Positions 40,621 through 49,228 of a stretch of 64,000 nucleotides of DNA are shown here, piece by piece. Each line of letters begins with the position of its first letter. Within the stretch, counting starts at the first letter, position 1. The position numbers and the translations under genes are program-made. The notes beneath the pieces were generated by a model. That model was given only the letters and a program-made list of their open reading frames with translations. It did not search any database and was not told the DNA's origin. This DNA is from Planctomycetaceae bacterium (GTDB taxonomy: Bacteria; Planctomycetota; Phycisphaerae; Phycisphaerales; SM1A02). Where the stretch lies: assembly GCA_947492385.1 (NCBI GenBank), contig CANLMX010000008.1, positions 1 through 64,000 of the forward strand, read 5' to 3'.

Positions 40621-42015
40621 ATGCTCAGCAAGATCTTCAAGGCCTACGACGTCCGCGGCATCTACCCCGAGCCCCTCAACGAGAAGGACGCGTGGCAGAT
40701 CGGCTACGGGTGCGCGCGTTTCCTGCTGACGGAGGCGCAGAAGGACGGCCGCACCGACGCGGGCGCGCGCACGATCGTGGTGGGCCGCGACATGCGCAAG
40801 AGCTCCCCGAGCCTGGCGCGCAGCCTGAAGGACGGTATGCGCGAGGGCGGTGCCCACGTGGTCGATGTCGGCATGGTCGACACGCCGTTCACGTACTTCG
40901 CGGCAAACCACCTGAAGTCGGCGGGCGCGGTGCAGACGACCGCGAGCCACAATCCGGCGCAGTACAACGGGTTCAAGGTGTCCGGTGCGGGCGCGAAGCC
41001 GGTCGGACAGGACACCGGGCTCACGACCATCAAGGCGCATGCCGAGGCGGCGTCGCCGGGTGCAGGACCAGGCGGCGGCGGCGAGGAGCAGCGCGATCTG
41101 TGGGCGGAGTACCGCGCGCACCTGCTGCGGTTCCTGCCGAAGGAGGTGCTCGACGGCACTCGCACGCTGCACGTGGTGATCGATGCGTCGAACGGCATGG
41201 CCGGCACGATGGTGCCGAAGGTCTTCGGCGACGTGAAGGGGCTGCGGATCACCGCGATCAACTTCGACAACTCGACCGGCGAGTTCGTGCACGAGCCGAA
41301 TCCCCTGGTGGAGGCGAACCTGGCGCCGACGCGCGAGGGCGTGCGCGCGCTGAAGGCCGATTTCGGCGTGTGCTTCGATGGCGATGCGGACCGATGCATG
41401 GTGATCGATGAGCGCGGCGAGCCGGTGGGCTGCGACCTGCTCACGGCGTGGCTCGCGCAGGGATGGCTGAAGGCGCATCCCGGCGCGTCGATCGTCTACG
41501 ACCTGCGTTCCACGCGCAGCGTGGCCGAGGCCGTGCGCGAGGCAGGCGGGGTGCCGGTCGAGGGCCGCGTGGGCCACGTCTTCATGAAGCAGAAGCTGCG
41601 CGAGACGGGGGCGCCGTTCGGCGGCGAGCTGAGCGGCCACTTCTACTTCGGTGACATGTGGTGCACCGACAGCGGCGCGCGCGCGTTCGCCAACGTGGTG
41701 GCGGCGCTGGTGGCGGCCGGAAAGCCGATGTCCGAGTGCATCCGGCCGTTCCGGCGCTACTGCCAGAGCGGCGAGATCAACTTCGAGAACGACGACAAGC
41801 AGGGCGCCCTCGACGCGCTGCGGACGAAGTACCCGCATGCGAAGTTCCACACGCTCGACGGCCTCAGCATGGACTGCGGCGACTGGTGGGCGAACATCCG
41901 CATGTCGAACACCGAGCCGCTCCTGCGCCTGAACCTCGAGGCGCGCGATGCGGCGACCGTCGCGGCGAAGGTGCGCGAGCTCGAGCCGGTGCTCGGCCAC
42001 CGCGTCGAGCACTGA
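40621..42015 (+). CDS. Phosphomannomutase/phosphoglucomutase
   Basis: This 464-residue alpha-D-phosphohexomutase interconverts hexose 6- and 1-phosphates for nucleotide-sugar synthesis. Domains are recognisable by FKAYDVRGIYP, TIVVGRDMRKSSP, the phosphoserine loop VQTTASHNPAQYNGFKVS, and the metal-binding loop CFDGDADRCMVID. The sugar-binding GGELSGHFYF and the phosphate-binding C-terminal RMSNTEPLLRLNLEA complete the set. All are intact, and the length suits the AlgC/ManB group. Substrate preference cannot be fixed from motifs. No Shine-Dalgarno is evident before ATG 40621. A perfect hairpin overlaps its end. Confidence 0.93.
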   Translation: MLSKIFKAYDVRGIYPEPLNEKDAWQIGYGCARFLLTEAQKDGRTDAGARTIVVGRDMRKSSPSLARSLKDGMREGGAHVVDVGMVDTPFTYFAANHLKSAGAVQTTASHNPAQYNGFKVSGAGAKPVGQDTGLTTIKAHAEAASPGAGPGGGGEEQRDLWAEYRAHLLRFLPKEVLDGTRTLHVVIDASNGMAGTMVPKVFGDVKGLRITAINFDNSTGEFVHEPNPLVEANLAPTREGVRALKADFGVCFDGDADRCMVIDERGEPVGCDLLTAWLAQGWLKAHPGASIVYDLRSTRSVAEAVREAGGVPVEGRVGHVFMKQKLRETGAPFGGELSGHFYFGDMWCTDSGARAFANVVAALVAAGKPMSECIRPFRRYCQSGEINFENDDKQGALDALRTKYPHAKFHTLDGLSMDCGDWWANIRMSNTEPLLRLNLEARDAATVAAKVRELEPVLGHRVEH

Positions 42016-42045
42016 AATTCGTCCCGGAGGAACGGGACGAATTTA
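42014..42045. terminator. Shared bidirectional terminator of the phosphohexomutase and thiG genes
   Basis: Perfect 12-bp stem: aaattcgtcccg pairs with cgggacgaattt around the six-base loop gaggaa. It begins at the phosphohexomutase stop (42013-42015) and ends inside the thiG stop (42043-42045). The A/T ends provide U-tracts in both directions, so one hairpin can terminate both convergent genes. Confidence 0.85.
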
Positions 42046-42900
42046 CTCGCCCGGGATGTGCGTGATCACGCCCTCCCACGGGCTGCTCGCGTTCGCGTAC
42101 AGCTTGCGCGGGATGCGTCCGGCACGCGCGGTATGCCAGCCGGCGTCCAGCGCCAAGCGCATCGCGTGGGCCATGCGGACGGGGTCCTGGGCATGCGCGA
42201 TCCCGGTGTTCAGCAGTACGCCGTCCGCGCCCAGCTCCATCGCGTGCACGATGTCGCTCGCCGTTCCCACGCCTGCGTCGACGATCACCGGGTAGTCCGC
42301 CGCGCCGCCCTGGTCCGGCAGCTTCAGCCGGTCGATCACCATGCGGATGGCCGCCGGGTTGGCGATGCCGCGCCCGCTGCCGATGGGGCTGCCTGCCGGC
42401 ATCACGCTCGCGGCGCCCGCGTCGCGCAGCCGCGCGGCCACGATCGGGTCGTCGCTCGAATAGCAGAGCACCGTGAACCCATCCTTCACGAGTTCATTGC
42501 ACGCCTCGATGGTCCCCACCGGATCCGGCAGCAGGGTGGTGCGGTCGCCGAGCACCTCGAGCTTCACCCACCCCGCGCCGGGGTTGCCGAGCTGCTCCAG
42601 GATCTCGCGCCCCAGCCGGCTCACGCGCACCGCGTCCTCGGCGGTGAAGCATCCGGCCGTGTTCGGCAGGATGGTCAGGCGGTCGAGCGGCAGGAAGTCG
42701 AGGATCGAGCGCCCCTGCGCGTCGACCAAGCGCTCGCGACGCACCGCCACCGTCACGCAGTCGGCACCCGAGGCGTCGATCGCCGCCTGCATCGTGGGAT
42801 AGTCGCGGTACTTGCCGGTGCCGACCACCAGGCGGCTGCGGAGCGTGAACCCGCCGATGGTGATGGGCGGGATGATGGGAGCGGCGGCTTCGGCGTGCAT
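42043..42900 (-). CDS. thiG: Thiazole synthase
   Basis: This 285-residue TIM-barrel enzyme forms the thiazole ring of thiamine from deoxyxylulose phosphate, dehydroglycine or glycine-derived imine and ThiS thiocarboxylate. Diagnostic segments are [18 protein letters not shown] with an early Lys, [87 protein letters not shown] and [15 protein letters not shown]. It is complete. The ATG at 42900 is 25 bases after thiS, forming a thiS-thiG unit. The stop codon lies within the shared hairpin with the convergent gene. Confidence 0.96.
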   Translation of the reverse strand: MHAEAAAPIIPPITIGGFTLRSRLVVGTGKYRDYPTMQAAIDASGADCVTVAVRRERLVDAQGRSILDFLPLDRLTILPNTAGCFTAEDAVRVSRLGREILEQLGNPGAGWVKLEVLGDRTTLLPDPVGTIEACNELVKDGFTVLCYSSDDPIVAARLRDAGAASVMPAGSPIGSGRGIANPAAIRMVIDRLKLPDQGGAADYPVIVDAGVGTASDIVHAMELGADGVLLNTGIAHAQDPVRMAHAMRLALDAGWHTARAGRIPRKLYANASSPWEGVITHIPGE

Positions 42901-42925
42901 GGTGGTTCGGGTCCTCGGGACGGCC

Positions 42926-43126
42926 TCAGCCGCCCCCGACGAGCGTGACGACCTCGACCCGGTCGCCCTCGGCAAGCGGATGCGCGGCATGCTCGGACTT
43001 GCGGACGAGCCGCGCGTTCACCTCGACCGCGCAGGCCGAGCGTTCGAGCCCGAGGGTCCGCACCAGATCCGCGACGGTCGGGGAACCGTCGAGGTCGCGC
43101 GGCGCTCCGTTCAGTTCGATGCGCAT
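42926..43126 (-). CDS. thiS: Sulfur carrier protein ThiS
   Basis: This 66-residue ubiquitin-like sulfur carrier for thiazole formation begins [12 protein letters not shown], has the beta-grasp core ([34 protein letters not shown]) and ends in the Gly-Gly needed for adenylation and thiocarboxylation (here GGG). Its ThiF-type activating enzyme is not in the window. TACAAT seven bases before the ATG supports this start over the upstream in-frame codon at 43150. It leads thiS-thiG. Confidence 0.94.
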   Translation of the reverse strand: MRIELNGAPRDLDGSPTVADLVRTLGLERSACAVEVNARLVRKSEHAAHPLAEGDRVEVVTLVGGG

Positions 43127-43133
43127 CGGGGCG

Positions 43134-43139
43134 ATTGTA
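43134..43139 (-). promoter_or_regulatory. -10 hexamer TACAAT, 7 bases before the thiS ATG
   Basis: TACAAT-CGCCCCG-ATG on the minus strand predicts a leaderless thiS-thiG mRNA. This leaves no room for a TPP riboswitch, and none of its conserved sequences is seen. Confidence 0.5.
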
Positions 43140-43153
43140 GGGCGCGGCACGGC

Positions 43154-43159
43154 TACGAT
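43154..43159 (+). promoter_or_regulatory. -10 hexamer TACGAT, 6 bases before GTG 43166
   Basis: TACGAT-caggcc-GTG favours the GTG at 43166 over the ATG at 43172 as the start of the lipoprotein gene. Only 39 bases separate the two divergent start codons. Confidence 0.5.
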
Positions 43160-43165
43160 CAGGCC

Positions 43166-44092
43166 GTGCCGATGCTGCGATCCCCGCTTCCACCCTTTGC
43201 CCTCGCCGCGGCCGTGGCGCTGGCCCTTGCCCTCGGCGGGTGCCGAAAGCCGCGGTACGACACCTCGACCCCCGAGGCGGCCATCGACTCGATGGCGCGC
43301 ATGGTGCAGGACGGCCGGGTCGAGATGCTGCCGACGATGCTGTTCGTGGAGGCACGCGACGTGGAGTTCGCCGACGGCGTGACCGAGGCGAGCGCGATCG
43401 AGGACGTGAAGGGCAAGGCGGGCGACATGCTGGCCCGGCTGTGGCGCGTGTCGATGAAGCTGAAGAAGCGCTACCCGGCCGACGTCGACCGCGAGCTCGC
43501 CAAGGGCGGGTCGTGGGCCACCCGCAGCGGTTTCGGCGACGTCTTCACCGCGGTGATGGCCGATCCGTTCGGATGGCTGGACGCGAATCGGTCGCGCCTG
43601 GCGGTCGAGGACCTCGGCGACGGAACCGCCACGTTCGAAATCGACGGCAAGCCCGCGCTCGGTGGTGCGCTCTCGATGCGCGAGACGCCGGAGGGCTGGC
43701 GCGTCGCGGTGCCGATCGAGCTCGCCCGCTCGAGCGGCTACTTCCCCGACACCCGCGAGGAGTGGGCCGTGCTCGCGTACATGATGCTTGCGGTCGAGAA
43801 TGCGCTCGTCGATTTCGAGCGCGAGCTCGACTCCGGCAAGTTCCGCGACCTGCGCGCCGCCAGCGAGCGCGCCGGGCGGATGGTCTCCGAGAGCGCCGCC
43901 GCTCAGGCGGTCATCTTCGCCATGATGCAGCAGAACGACCCGTCCAAGCCGGGGGACGCCGCCGCGGGCGGGAAGGGCGGCGCACTCGAGGTGAATGCCG
44001 GCAAGGTGAACGTGCGCATCGGCGGGGACGTGCCGGTCGAGCAGGACCTCGGGCGCGCGGGCGACCTGATGCGCCAGCAGGCTGAGCCGTAG
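43166..44092 (+). CDS. Lipoprotein of unknown function
   Basis: This 308-residue exported lipoprotein has a hydrophobic signal ending ALALGGC near residue 28. The body is about 240 residues of mixed helix and strand (TPEAAIDSMARMVQDGRVEM, then VMADPFGWLDANRSRLAVED, then YFPDTREEWAVLAYMMLAVE) with no recognised domain. The C-terminal Gly/Ala-rich part ends GRAGDLMRQQAEP. The GTG at 43166 is inferred from the TACGAT spacing; the ATG at 43172 is the alternative. It is convergent with the transporter gene. Its neighbours give no hint of function. Confidence 0.75.
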   Translation: MPMLRSPLPPFALAAAVALALALGGCRKPRYDTSTPEAAIDSMARMVQDGRVEMLPTMLFVEARDVEFADGVTEASAIEDVKGKAGDMLARLWRVSMKLKKRYPADVDRELAKGGSWATRSGFGDVFTAVMADPFGWLDANRSRLAVEDLGDGTATFEIDGKPALGGALSMRETPEGWRVAVPIELARSSGYFPDTREEWAVLAYMMLAVENALVDFERELDSGKFRDLRAASERAGRMVSESAAAQAVIFAMMQQNDPSKPGDAAAGGKGGALEVNAGKVNVRIGGDVPVEQDLGRAGDLMRQQAEP

Positions 44093-44149
44093 CGTGCGTG
44101 CCGGGGCCGTCGCGGGGGCGTGCTGCCGCGACCCGGCCTCCTCCGCGGG

Positions 44150-45490
44150 TCACCAGCACACGACGGTCACCAGCGCGAAGATCGGCAGCAGCACCGCGCC
44201 CGACCACAGCATGTACCCGAAGAACGTGGGCATCGGGACGCCCTCCTCGCGCGCGATCGCCGCGACCATCAGGTTGGGCCCGTTGCCGATGTAGGTGTTG
44301 GCGCCCATCAAGACCGCGCCGCAGCTCACCGCCGCCAGCAGCGCCGGATCGACCGGGTGCCCGGAGTACGGCACCCCGCCCACGAAGCCGTCGGGCGTCA
44401 CCGTGCGGGCAACGTCGGCGAACACCAGGTACGTGGGCGCGTTGTCGAGGAAGCTCGAGAGCAGGCCGGTGGCCCAGAAGAACTGCGCCGGGGTCCGTAG
44501 CCCCAGCTCCGCGCCGCGCGCGGTCAGCAGCTCAAGCGCCGGCTGCATGGCCACGAAGAGCCCGGAGAACAGCGCCGCGACCTCGACGATCGGCACGAAG
44601 TTGAATCGGTTCTGCGCTCGGATCGCCTTCGGGGTCCGCCACAGGCTCATCCCTGCGCACGCGACCATCACCGCCTCGCGCGCGCCGTTCGGGATCACGA
44701 CGCCCGTCGCGCCCAGCGTCCGTCCCGGTACCAGGAACGCCGCGGCGCCGATCACGCCGGCGAGCCACACCAGGTTCTCCGCGCCCGAGACCCGCACGGT
44801 CGGCACGGGCGGCTCGGTCATCTCCTCGGTGTGCTCGGGCGCGATGCCCTCGCGCCGCGCCAGCGTCCGGTCGACCGCGTAGAACGCACCCAGCACCAGG
44901 AGATTCACGGCCAGCCACTCGCCCCACAGCCCGAGCGTCCAGCCGAACGGGACGCCGCGGAGGTAGCCCAGGAAGAGCGGGGGATCGCCGATGGGAAGGA
45001 GCAGCCCGCCGGTGTTGCTGACCATGAAGATGAAGAAGACGACCACGTGCGCGCGGTGCCTGCGGCCCTGGTTCGCGCGCAGGATTGGCCGGATGAGCAG
45101 CATGCTCGCACCCGTGGTGCCGAGCACGTTCGCCACCAACGCGCCGAACATCAGGATCGACGCATTGATCCGTGGCGTGCCTCGGAGGTCGCCGGTCACG
45201 AGGATCCCGCCCGAGATCGCGAACAGGGAAAACAGCAGCACGATGAACGGCACGAACTCCGCCATCGCGTGGCCGAACGCCGTTCCCGCGGCGGTGGGCC
45301 CGTGCAGCAGGGCGATGGACGCGAGCGCCACGATCCCGCAGCTCGCCGAGACCAGGAACTTGCTTCCGTTGGATTCCCACCAGTGGGCCGTCCGCCGGAC
45401 CAGGGGAAGCACGGCGATCGCTCCGAGGAGCGCAACGAACGGCACGACGGTCCAGGCGGGCAGGGCTGCGCTGGCAGCGGCTTCGGGCAT
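44150..45490 (-). CDS. Sodium:proton antiporter-like transporter (NhaD/ArsB ion transporter superfamily)
   Basis: This 446-residue integral membrane protein has about eleven hydrophobic segments. Characteristic stretches are PRINASILMFGALVANVLGT, RPILRANQ, VVFFIFMVSNTGGLLLPIGD (an Asn-Thr-Gly loop between half-helices) and LLSSFLDNAPTYLVFADVA (the second SFLDNAPT helix-break motif of the NhaD/ArsB superfamily). MGANTYIGNGPNLMVAAIA completes the set. This superfamily includes sodium:proton antiporters and citrate or arsenite carriers; the FLDNAPT and NTYIGNGPN motifs favour the antiporter-like branch. The start at 45490 has TACGCT seven bases upstream. Longer in-frame extension (to 46672) overlaps the divergent gene and is rejected. 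Confidence 0.86.
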   Translation of the reverse strand: MPEAAASAALPAWTVVPFVALLGAIAVLPLVRRTAHWWESNGSKFLVSASCGIVALASIALLHGPTAAGTAFGHAMAEFVPFIVLLFSLFAISGGILVTGDLRGTPRINASILMFGALVANVLGTTGASMLLIRPILRANQGRRHRAHVVVFFIFMVSNTGGLLLPIGDPPLFLGYLRGVPFGWTLGLWGEWLAVNLLVLGAFYAVDRTLARREGIAPEHTEEMTEPPVPTVRVSGAENLVWLAGVIGAAAFLVPGRTLGATGVVIPNGAREAVMVACAGMSLWRTPKAIRAQNRFNFVPIVEVAALFSGLFVAMQPALELLTARGAELGLRTPAQFFWATGLLSSFLDNAPTYLVFADVARTVTPDGFVGGVPYSGHPVDPALLAAVSCGAVLMGANTYIGNGPNLMVAAIAREEGVPMPTFFGYMLWSGAVLLPIFALVTVVCW

Positions 45491-45497
45491 GACGCGG

Positions 45498-45503
45498 AGC
45501 GTA
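45498..45503 (-). promoter_or_regulatory. -10 hexamer TACGCT, 7 bases before the transporter ATG
   Basis: TACGCT-CCGCGTC-ATG on the minus strand. It forms an inverted repeat with the plus-strand TACGCT at 45512-45517, separated by eight bases. Confidence 0.5.
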
Positions 45504-45511
45504 GCGGTCCG

Positions 45512-45517
45512 TACGCT
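45512..45517 (+). promoter_or_regulatory. -10 hexamer TACGCT, 6 bases before GTG 45524
   Basis: TACGCT-tgtggc-GTG sets the GTG at 45524 as the probable start. Both promoters fit inside a 33-base intergenic region. Confidence 0.5.
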
Positions 45518-45523
45518 TGTGGC

Positions 45524-47923
45524 GTGGTGCCGTTCGCCCGCCGTCCCCGTGCATGGTGTTGCGTCGCGTTTGCGTGCGCGCTGCCGACGCTCGCATGCGC
45601 CGGATCCGCCCGTGCCTGCGCGCCGCGCGTGCACGCCGATGCGGGTGCGCGCGACGCCGGATGGGGCGTCCCCCTCGCCACCTTCGACGCGCTCGACGAC
45701 GTGCGCGCGGCGCTCCCCGCGCTCGACGGGTCCATCATCGCCGCGCTCGGGCCCGGCGGCGTCGTGCACGTCGCGAAGGACGGAACGCGTCGCGTGATCG
45801 TCGCACCGTGGCCTGCCGGCGGCATCCTCGAGGCCGTGTGCCTGGCGCGCATGCCCGACGGCCGGATCGCCGTCGTCGACCGTGCCGGCGGTACGGTGGC
45901 CTTCGTGGCCGAGGACGCCGCGGTCCCGCCGGTCCGCCTCGTGCCGCGCACCGGCGACGCGCGCGCGATGCGGCCCGTCGGCGTCGCGTTCGACGGCACC
46001 ACGGCCTTCGTGGCCGATGGCGCAAGCCCGGTCGTCGCGGTGTGCGATTCGAGCGGCACGGTGGTGCGACGCATCACCCTGCCTTCGCCCGCGGATGGCC
46101 TTCCGCCCGCAGTGAGCGACGTGGCCTTCGCGGCGGGCACGCTGGCCATCACCGACGCCGCGAACCACCGGATCACGTTCCTCGCGCCCGCGAACGGCAG
46201 CGTGACCGCCTCGCGCGGTGATCGCGGCGCGTTCCCTGGCATGTGGCAAACGCCCGTGGGCATCGCCTCGGACGGCTCGGCCTTCTTCGTCACCGACCAG
46301 TACAACCACCGCGTCGTGCGGGTCGATTCGCGCGGTGAGACGCTCGACCAATGGGGCCAGCACGCGGTGAAGCCGCGTGAGGGCAACGGGCGCATCCACT
46401 ATCCCGTGCGCGCGATCCACGGCGGCGGAGACGGCCCGTCGCACGCGCCCCGCGTCGCCGTCGCCGAGCCGTTCGAACGCCGCGTGCAGGTCTTCGGACC
46501 GAACGACCCGTCCGCCGCTGCCGCGCCGCGGATGACCCCGCTTCCCTCGATGGACGGCGTCGCGAGCCACTTCAGCACGGAACTCGCGCTCGACGGGCGG
46601 ACCCTGGCGGTGTACGAGCCGGAGTCCGCGTCCATGCTGGTCTTCGACCTGCGCCACGAGCCACCGATCCACGTCACGACGATCGGCGGGCCCGGGCGCA
46701 CGATGGGACAGTTCGGGCAGGTGTCCGCGATTGCGGTCGACGAGGCCGCGAACCGCCTGTGGGCGATCGACCCGGTGCGAGGCGTGATCGCGGAGTTCGC
46801 GCTGGTGCGCGACGGTCGCGCGCCGCGCTTCGACCCGTTCATGCCGCGGGCGGTGCGCGAAGCGTCGCTCGCCGCGATCGCGCGCTCGGCGGCGGCCGCA
46901 TCACCGGCGCTCCCGGCGTCGATCCATCCGGTCGACATGGTGCGGCTGCCCGGAGGCGGTTTCGTCCTGCTCGACCGGACCGGACCACGGCTGATCGGGA
47001 TCGATCGCGACCTTCGCTTCGCGTGGTGCGCGCACGGATGGACCGACGGAGGTGCCATGGGGCTTCCGGTGCAGTGTGCGCTCGATGCGGCGGGACGGCT
47101 GCTGGTCACGGATGCCGCGGAGCCGGTCGTGCGCGCGTACTCCGTGTCGGACGGTGCGTTCCTGCAGGCGTGGACCGTCCCGGGCTCGCGGCGCCTCTTC
47201 GGGATCGCGTCGGTGCCATCCGGCGTTGCGGTCACGGATGCGGGCCGTGACACGGTGTACGCCATCACGCTCGGGGCATCGGGTGCCGCGACGATCGTCG
47301 CGACCGGCGGTTCCACCGGATCGAAGCCCGGCGAGCTCTGGCAGCCCGCGTCCCTGGCGTGGGGTGCCGCGGACGCGCGTCTCTACGTCGCCGACCACGG
47401 CAACCACCGCCTGCAGTGCTTCACGGACCGCGCGACGTGGGAGTCGAGCTTCGGCATCGGGCGCGCATGGGTGCGCCCGCGCGACCCGAACGCGACCGCG
47501 CCCGTGAACCCTCCGTCCAAGCTGCCTTCGGCGGAGGGCGCCGCCGACACCCGTGCCCAGTTTCCCGCGCCGGTCGATTCGGGCGATGGCTGGCGCACCG
47601 TGCATGCCAACTCGGGCGCGTTTGTCGTGCGGTGGCGATGGGCGGGCGGGGCGGTCAAGGTGCGCGATCCGTTCGGCGTCGAGGTCGAGGCACGTGCGGT
47701 CGACGGGTCGCCCGTCGCGGCATCGCTGCGGTTCGATGCCGTCATGCCGCATCACGGCCACGGCATGAACGTGGTTCCCTCGGTCGAGGAAGCCGGCCCC
47801 GGTGCGTGGCGCGTGCGCAACGGGCTGATGCACATGCCCGGCAGGTGGGAGCTGCACTTCGACCTCACGATGCCCGACGGCCTTCGGACCGAGCGTGCGC
47901 AGGACGTGGTGGAACTGCCGTGA
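45524..47923 (+). CDS. Exported NHL-repeat beta-propeller protein with YtkA-like C-terminal domain
   Basis: This 799-residue protein has a signal ending near CALPTLACAGSA. It then has NHL-type propeller blades, for example ITDAANHRITFLAP, VTDQYNHRVVRVDSRGETLDQW and YVADHGNHRLQCF, across about residues 60-660. The last about 110 residues (VKVRDPFGVEVEARAVDG, then RFDAVMPHHGHGMN and MHMPGRWELHFDLTM) match the FixH/YtkA-like fold, whose His/Met-rich loop suggests metal binding, perhaps copper. The stop codon overlaps the peroxidase start as GTGA, so the two are translationally coupled. A redox or metal-related periplasmic pair is inferred; the exact role is unknown. Confidence 0.8.
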   Translation: MVPFARRPRAWCCVAFACALPTLACAGSARACAPRVHADAGARDAGWGVPLATFDALDDVRAALPALDGSIIAALGPGGVVHVAKDGTRRVIVAPWPAGGILEAVCLARMPDGRIAVVDRAGGTVAFVAEDAAVPPVRLVPRTGDARAMRPVGVAFDGTTAFVADGASPVVAVCDSSGTVVRRITLPSPADGLPPAVSDVAFAAGTLAITDAANHRITFLAPANGSVTASRGDRGAFPGMWQTPVGIASDGSAFFVTDQYNHRVVRVDSRGETLDQWGQHAVKPREGNGRIHYPVRAIHGGGDGPSHAPRVAVAEPFERRVQVFGPNDPSAAAAPRMTPLPSMDGVASHFSTELALDGRTLAVYEPESASMLVFDLRHEPPIHVTTIGGPGRTMGQFGQVSAIAVDEAANRLWAIDPVRGVIAEFALVRDGRAPRFDPFMPRAVREASLAAIARSAAAASPALPASIHPVDMVRLPGGGFVLLDRTGPRLIGIDRDLRFAWCAHGWTDGGAMGLPVQCALDAAGRLLVTDAAEPVVRAYSVSDGAFLQAWTVPGSRRLFGIASVPSGVAVTDAGRDTVYAITLGASGAATIVATGGSTGSKPGELWQPASLAWGAADARLYVADHGNHRLQCFTDRATWESSFGIGRAWVRPRDPNATAPVNPPSKLPSAEGAADTRAQFPAPVDSGDGWRTVHANSGAFVVRWRWAGGAVKVRDPFGVEVEARAVDGSPVAASLRFDAVMPHHGHGMNVVPSVEEAGPGAWRVRNGLMHMPGRWELHFDLTMPDGLRTERAQDVVELP

Positions 47924-49209
47924 GCGCCCGGCCGTGGTCCGTCCCGCCGTGCCGCGCCACGATTGTTGTGGCCGGCGTCGTCGCAAGCGCCGCGGCATGC
48001 ACGCCGATCCAGCGGGCGCCCGAGGCCACCGCATCCGGACCGCGTCCTGGCGGGTGGCTCGATGCTGTGACCGCCGCGCGCGTGGCGCGCAATCCACCGT
48101 TGCCGCCCGTGCCCCCCGACCCGACCAATCGCTGGGCCGACGATGCCGCGGCGGCGCACCTGGGGCACCTCCTCTTCTTCGACGTCGGGCTTTCGGCGAC
48201 CCAGACCGTGAATTGCGCCACGTGCCACGCGCCCGCGTACGGATTCTCCGATCGCCGCGCGCTCGCGGTCGGGGTCGGGACCGGGACGCGGCATTCGATG
48301 ACGGTCCTCAATGCCGCCCACCAGCGGTGGTTCACGTGGGACGGGCGCGCGGACACGCTTTGGAGCCAGGCCACGCAGCCGTTCGAGTCGCCGGCGGAGA
48401 TGGCCACGCCGCGCGCCACGGTGCTTGCGCACGTGCTCGAGGACCCGGAGCTGCTCGAAGCATGGACGCGCGCCTTCGGTGGGCCGCCCGCGGTCGCCAC
48501 CCGCAACGAGGTCGATGCATCGTTCGCGCAGCTCGGCAAGGCGATCGCGGCGTACGAACGCCGGCTGGTCACGGGGCCGTCGGCGTATGACCGGTGGTGG
48601 ACGCGCCGCGCCGCCGGTGACCCGCGCGCCGACGAGGAACTCACGGACGACCAGCGCCGTGGGCTCGCCTTGTTCTTCGGCAAGGCCAACTGCTTCCAGT
48701 GCCACCACGGTCCGAACTTCTCTGACGGAGAGTTCCACATGCTGGGCCTTCCCGAGCCGGACGGCGGCCCGCCACGCGACCCCGGCCGCTACGCCGTGAT
48801 CGACCGCGTGCGCACGGACCCGATGAACGCCGCCGGACCGCATTCGGACGATCCGCGCGGGCCGATCGCCCAGGTCTCGGCCTCGCTTGCGCGCTCGCCG
48901 GATCGGTGGGGCGAGTTCCGCACGCCCAGCCTGCGCAACGTGGCGGAGACGCCGCCCTACATGCACGCGGGGCAGTTCGCGTCGCTCGAGGACGTCGTGC
49001 GGTTCTACTCGACGCTCGATGGCGCGGTGGCGCTCGACCACCACCGTGAGTCGGTCCTGGTGCGGCTCGACCTCACCGCGCGCGAGCGGCGCGATCTGGT
49101 GGCATTCCTCGGTGCACTGACGGGAACGGCACCGCCCATGCCCTGGGGCGACGCGCCCGAGCGCCGCCGACCCGCGCCGGACCCGGACGCCCGCAACCCG
49201 GGCCACTGA
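47920..49209 (+). CDS. Di-haem cytochrome c peroxidase/MauG family protein
   Basis: This 429-residue periplasmic protein has a lipobox-like SAAAC near residue 27 and two c-type haem sites, CATCHAP and CFQCHHGPNFSDGEFH. Family segments include LGHLLFFDVGLSATQTVNCA, then YGFSDRRALAVGVG, RWFTWDGRADTLWSQATQP and FRTPSLRNVAETPPYMHAGQF. Family members reduce hydrogen peroxide or carry out oxidative protein modification. The Met or Tyr that distinguishes peroxidases from MauG-like enzymes cannot be fixed by eye. The GTG start overlaps the NHL gene stop by four bases; no separate ribosome-binding site is needed if coupled. Confidence 0.88.
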   Translation: MSARPWSVPPCRATIVVAGVVASAAACTPIQRAPEATASGPRPGGWLDAVTAARVARNPPLPPVPPDPTNRWADDAAAAHLGHLLFFDVGLSATQTVNCATCHAPAYGFSDRRALAVGVGTGTRHSMTVLNAAHQRWFTWDGRADTLWSQATQPFESPAEMATPRATVLAHVLEDPELLEAWTRAFGGPPAVATRNEVDASFAQLGKAIAAYERRLVTGPSAYDRWWTRRAAGDPRADEELTDDQRRGLALFFGKANCFQCHHGPNFSDGEFHMLGLPEPDGGPPRDPGRYAVIDRVRTDPMNAAGPHSDDPRGPIAQVSASLARSPDRWGEFRTPSLRNVAETPPYMHAGQFASLEDVVRFYSTLDGAVALDHHRESVLVRLDLTARERRDLVAFLGALTGTAPPMPWGDAPERRRPAPDPDARNPGH

Positions 49210-49215
49210 TTCCGG

Positions 49216-49221
49216 TACCGT
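49216..49221 (+). promoter_or_regulatory. -10 hexamer TACCGT, 7 bases before ATG 49229
   Basis: TACCGT-ttctgcc-ATG follows directly behind the peroxidase stop, predicting a separate leaderless transcript for the SUMF1-like gene and the two oxidoreductases behind it. Confidence 0.45.
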
Positions 49222-49228
49222 TTCTGCC

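Noticed and set aside
43127-43165. TPP riboswitch before thiS-thiG
   Set aside because: Only 39 bases separate the divergent starts and none of the conserved TPP-aptamer sequence is present.
44092-44150. Terminator hairpin gacccg/cgggtc between the lipoprotein and antiporter genes
   Set aside because: Only six pairs with a large loop in extremely GC-rich DNA; not distinguishable from background.
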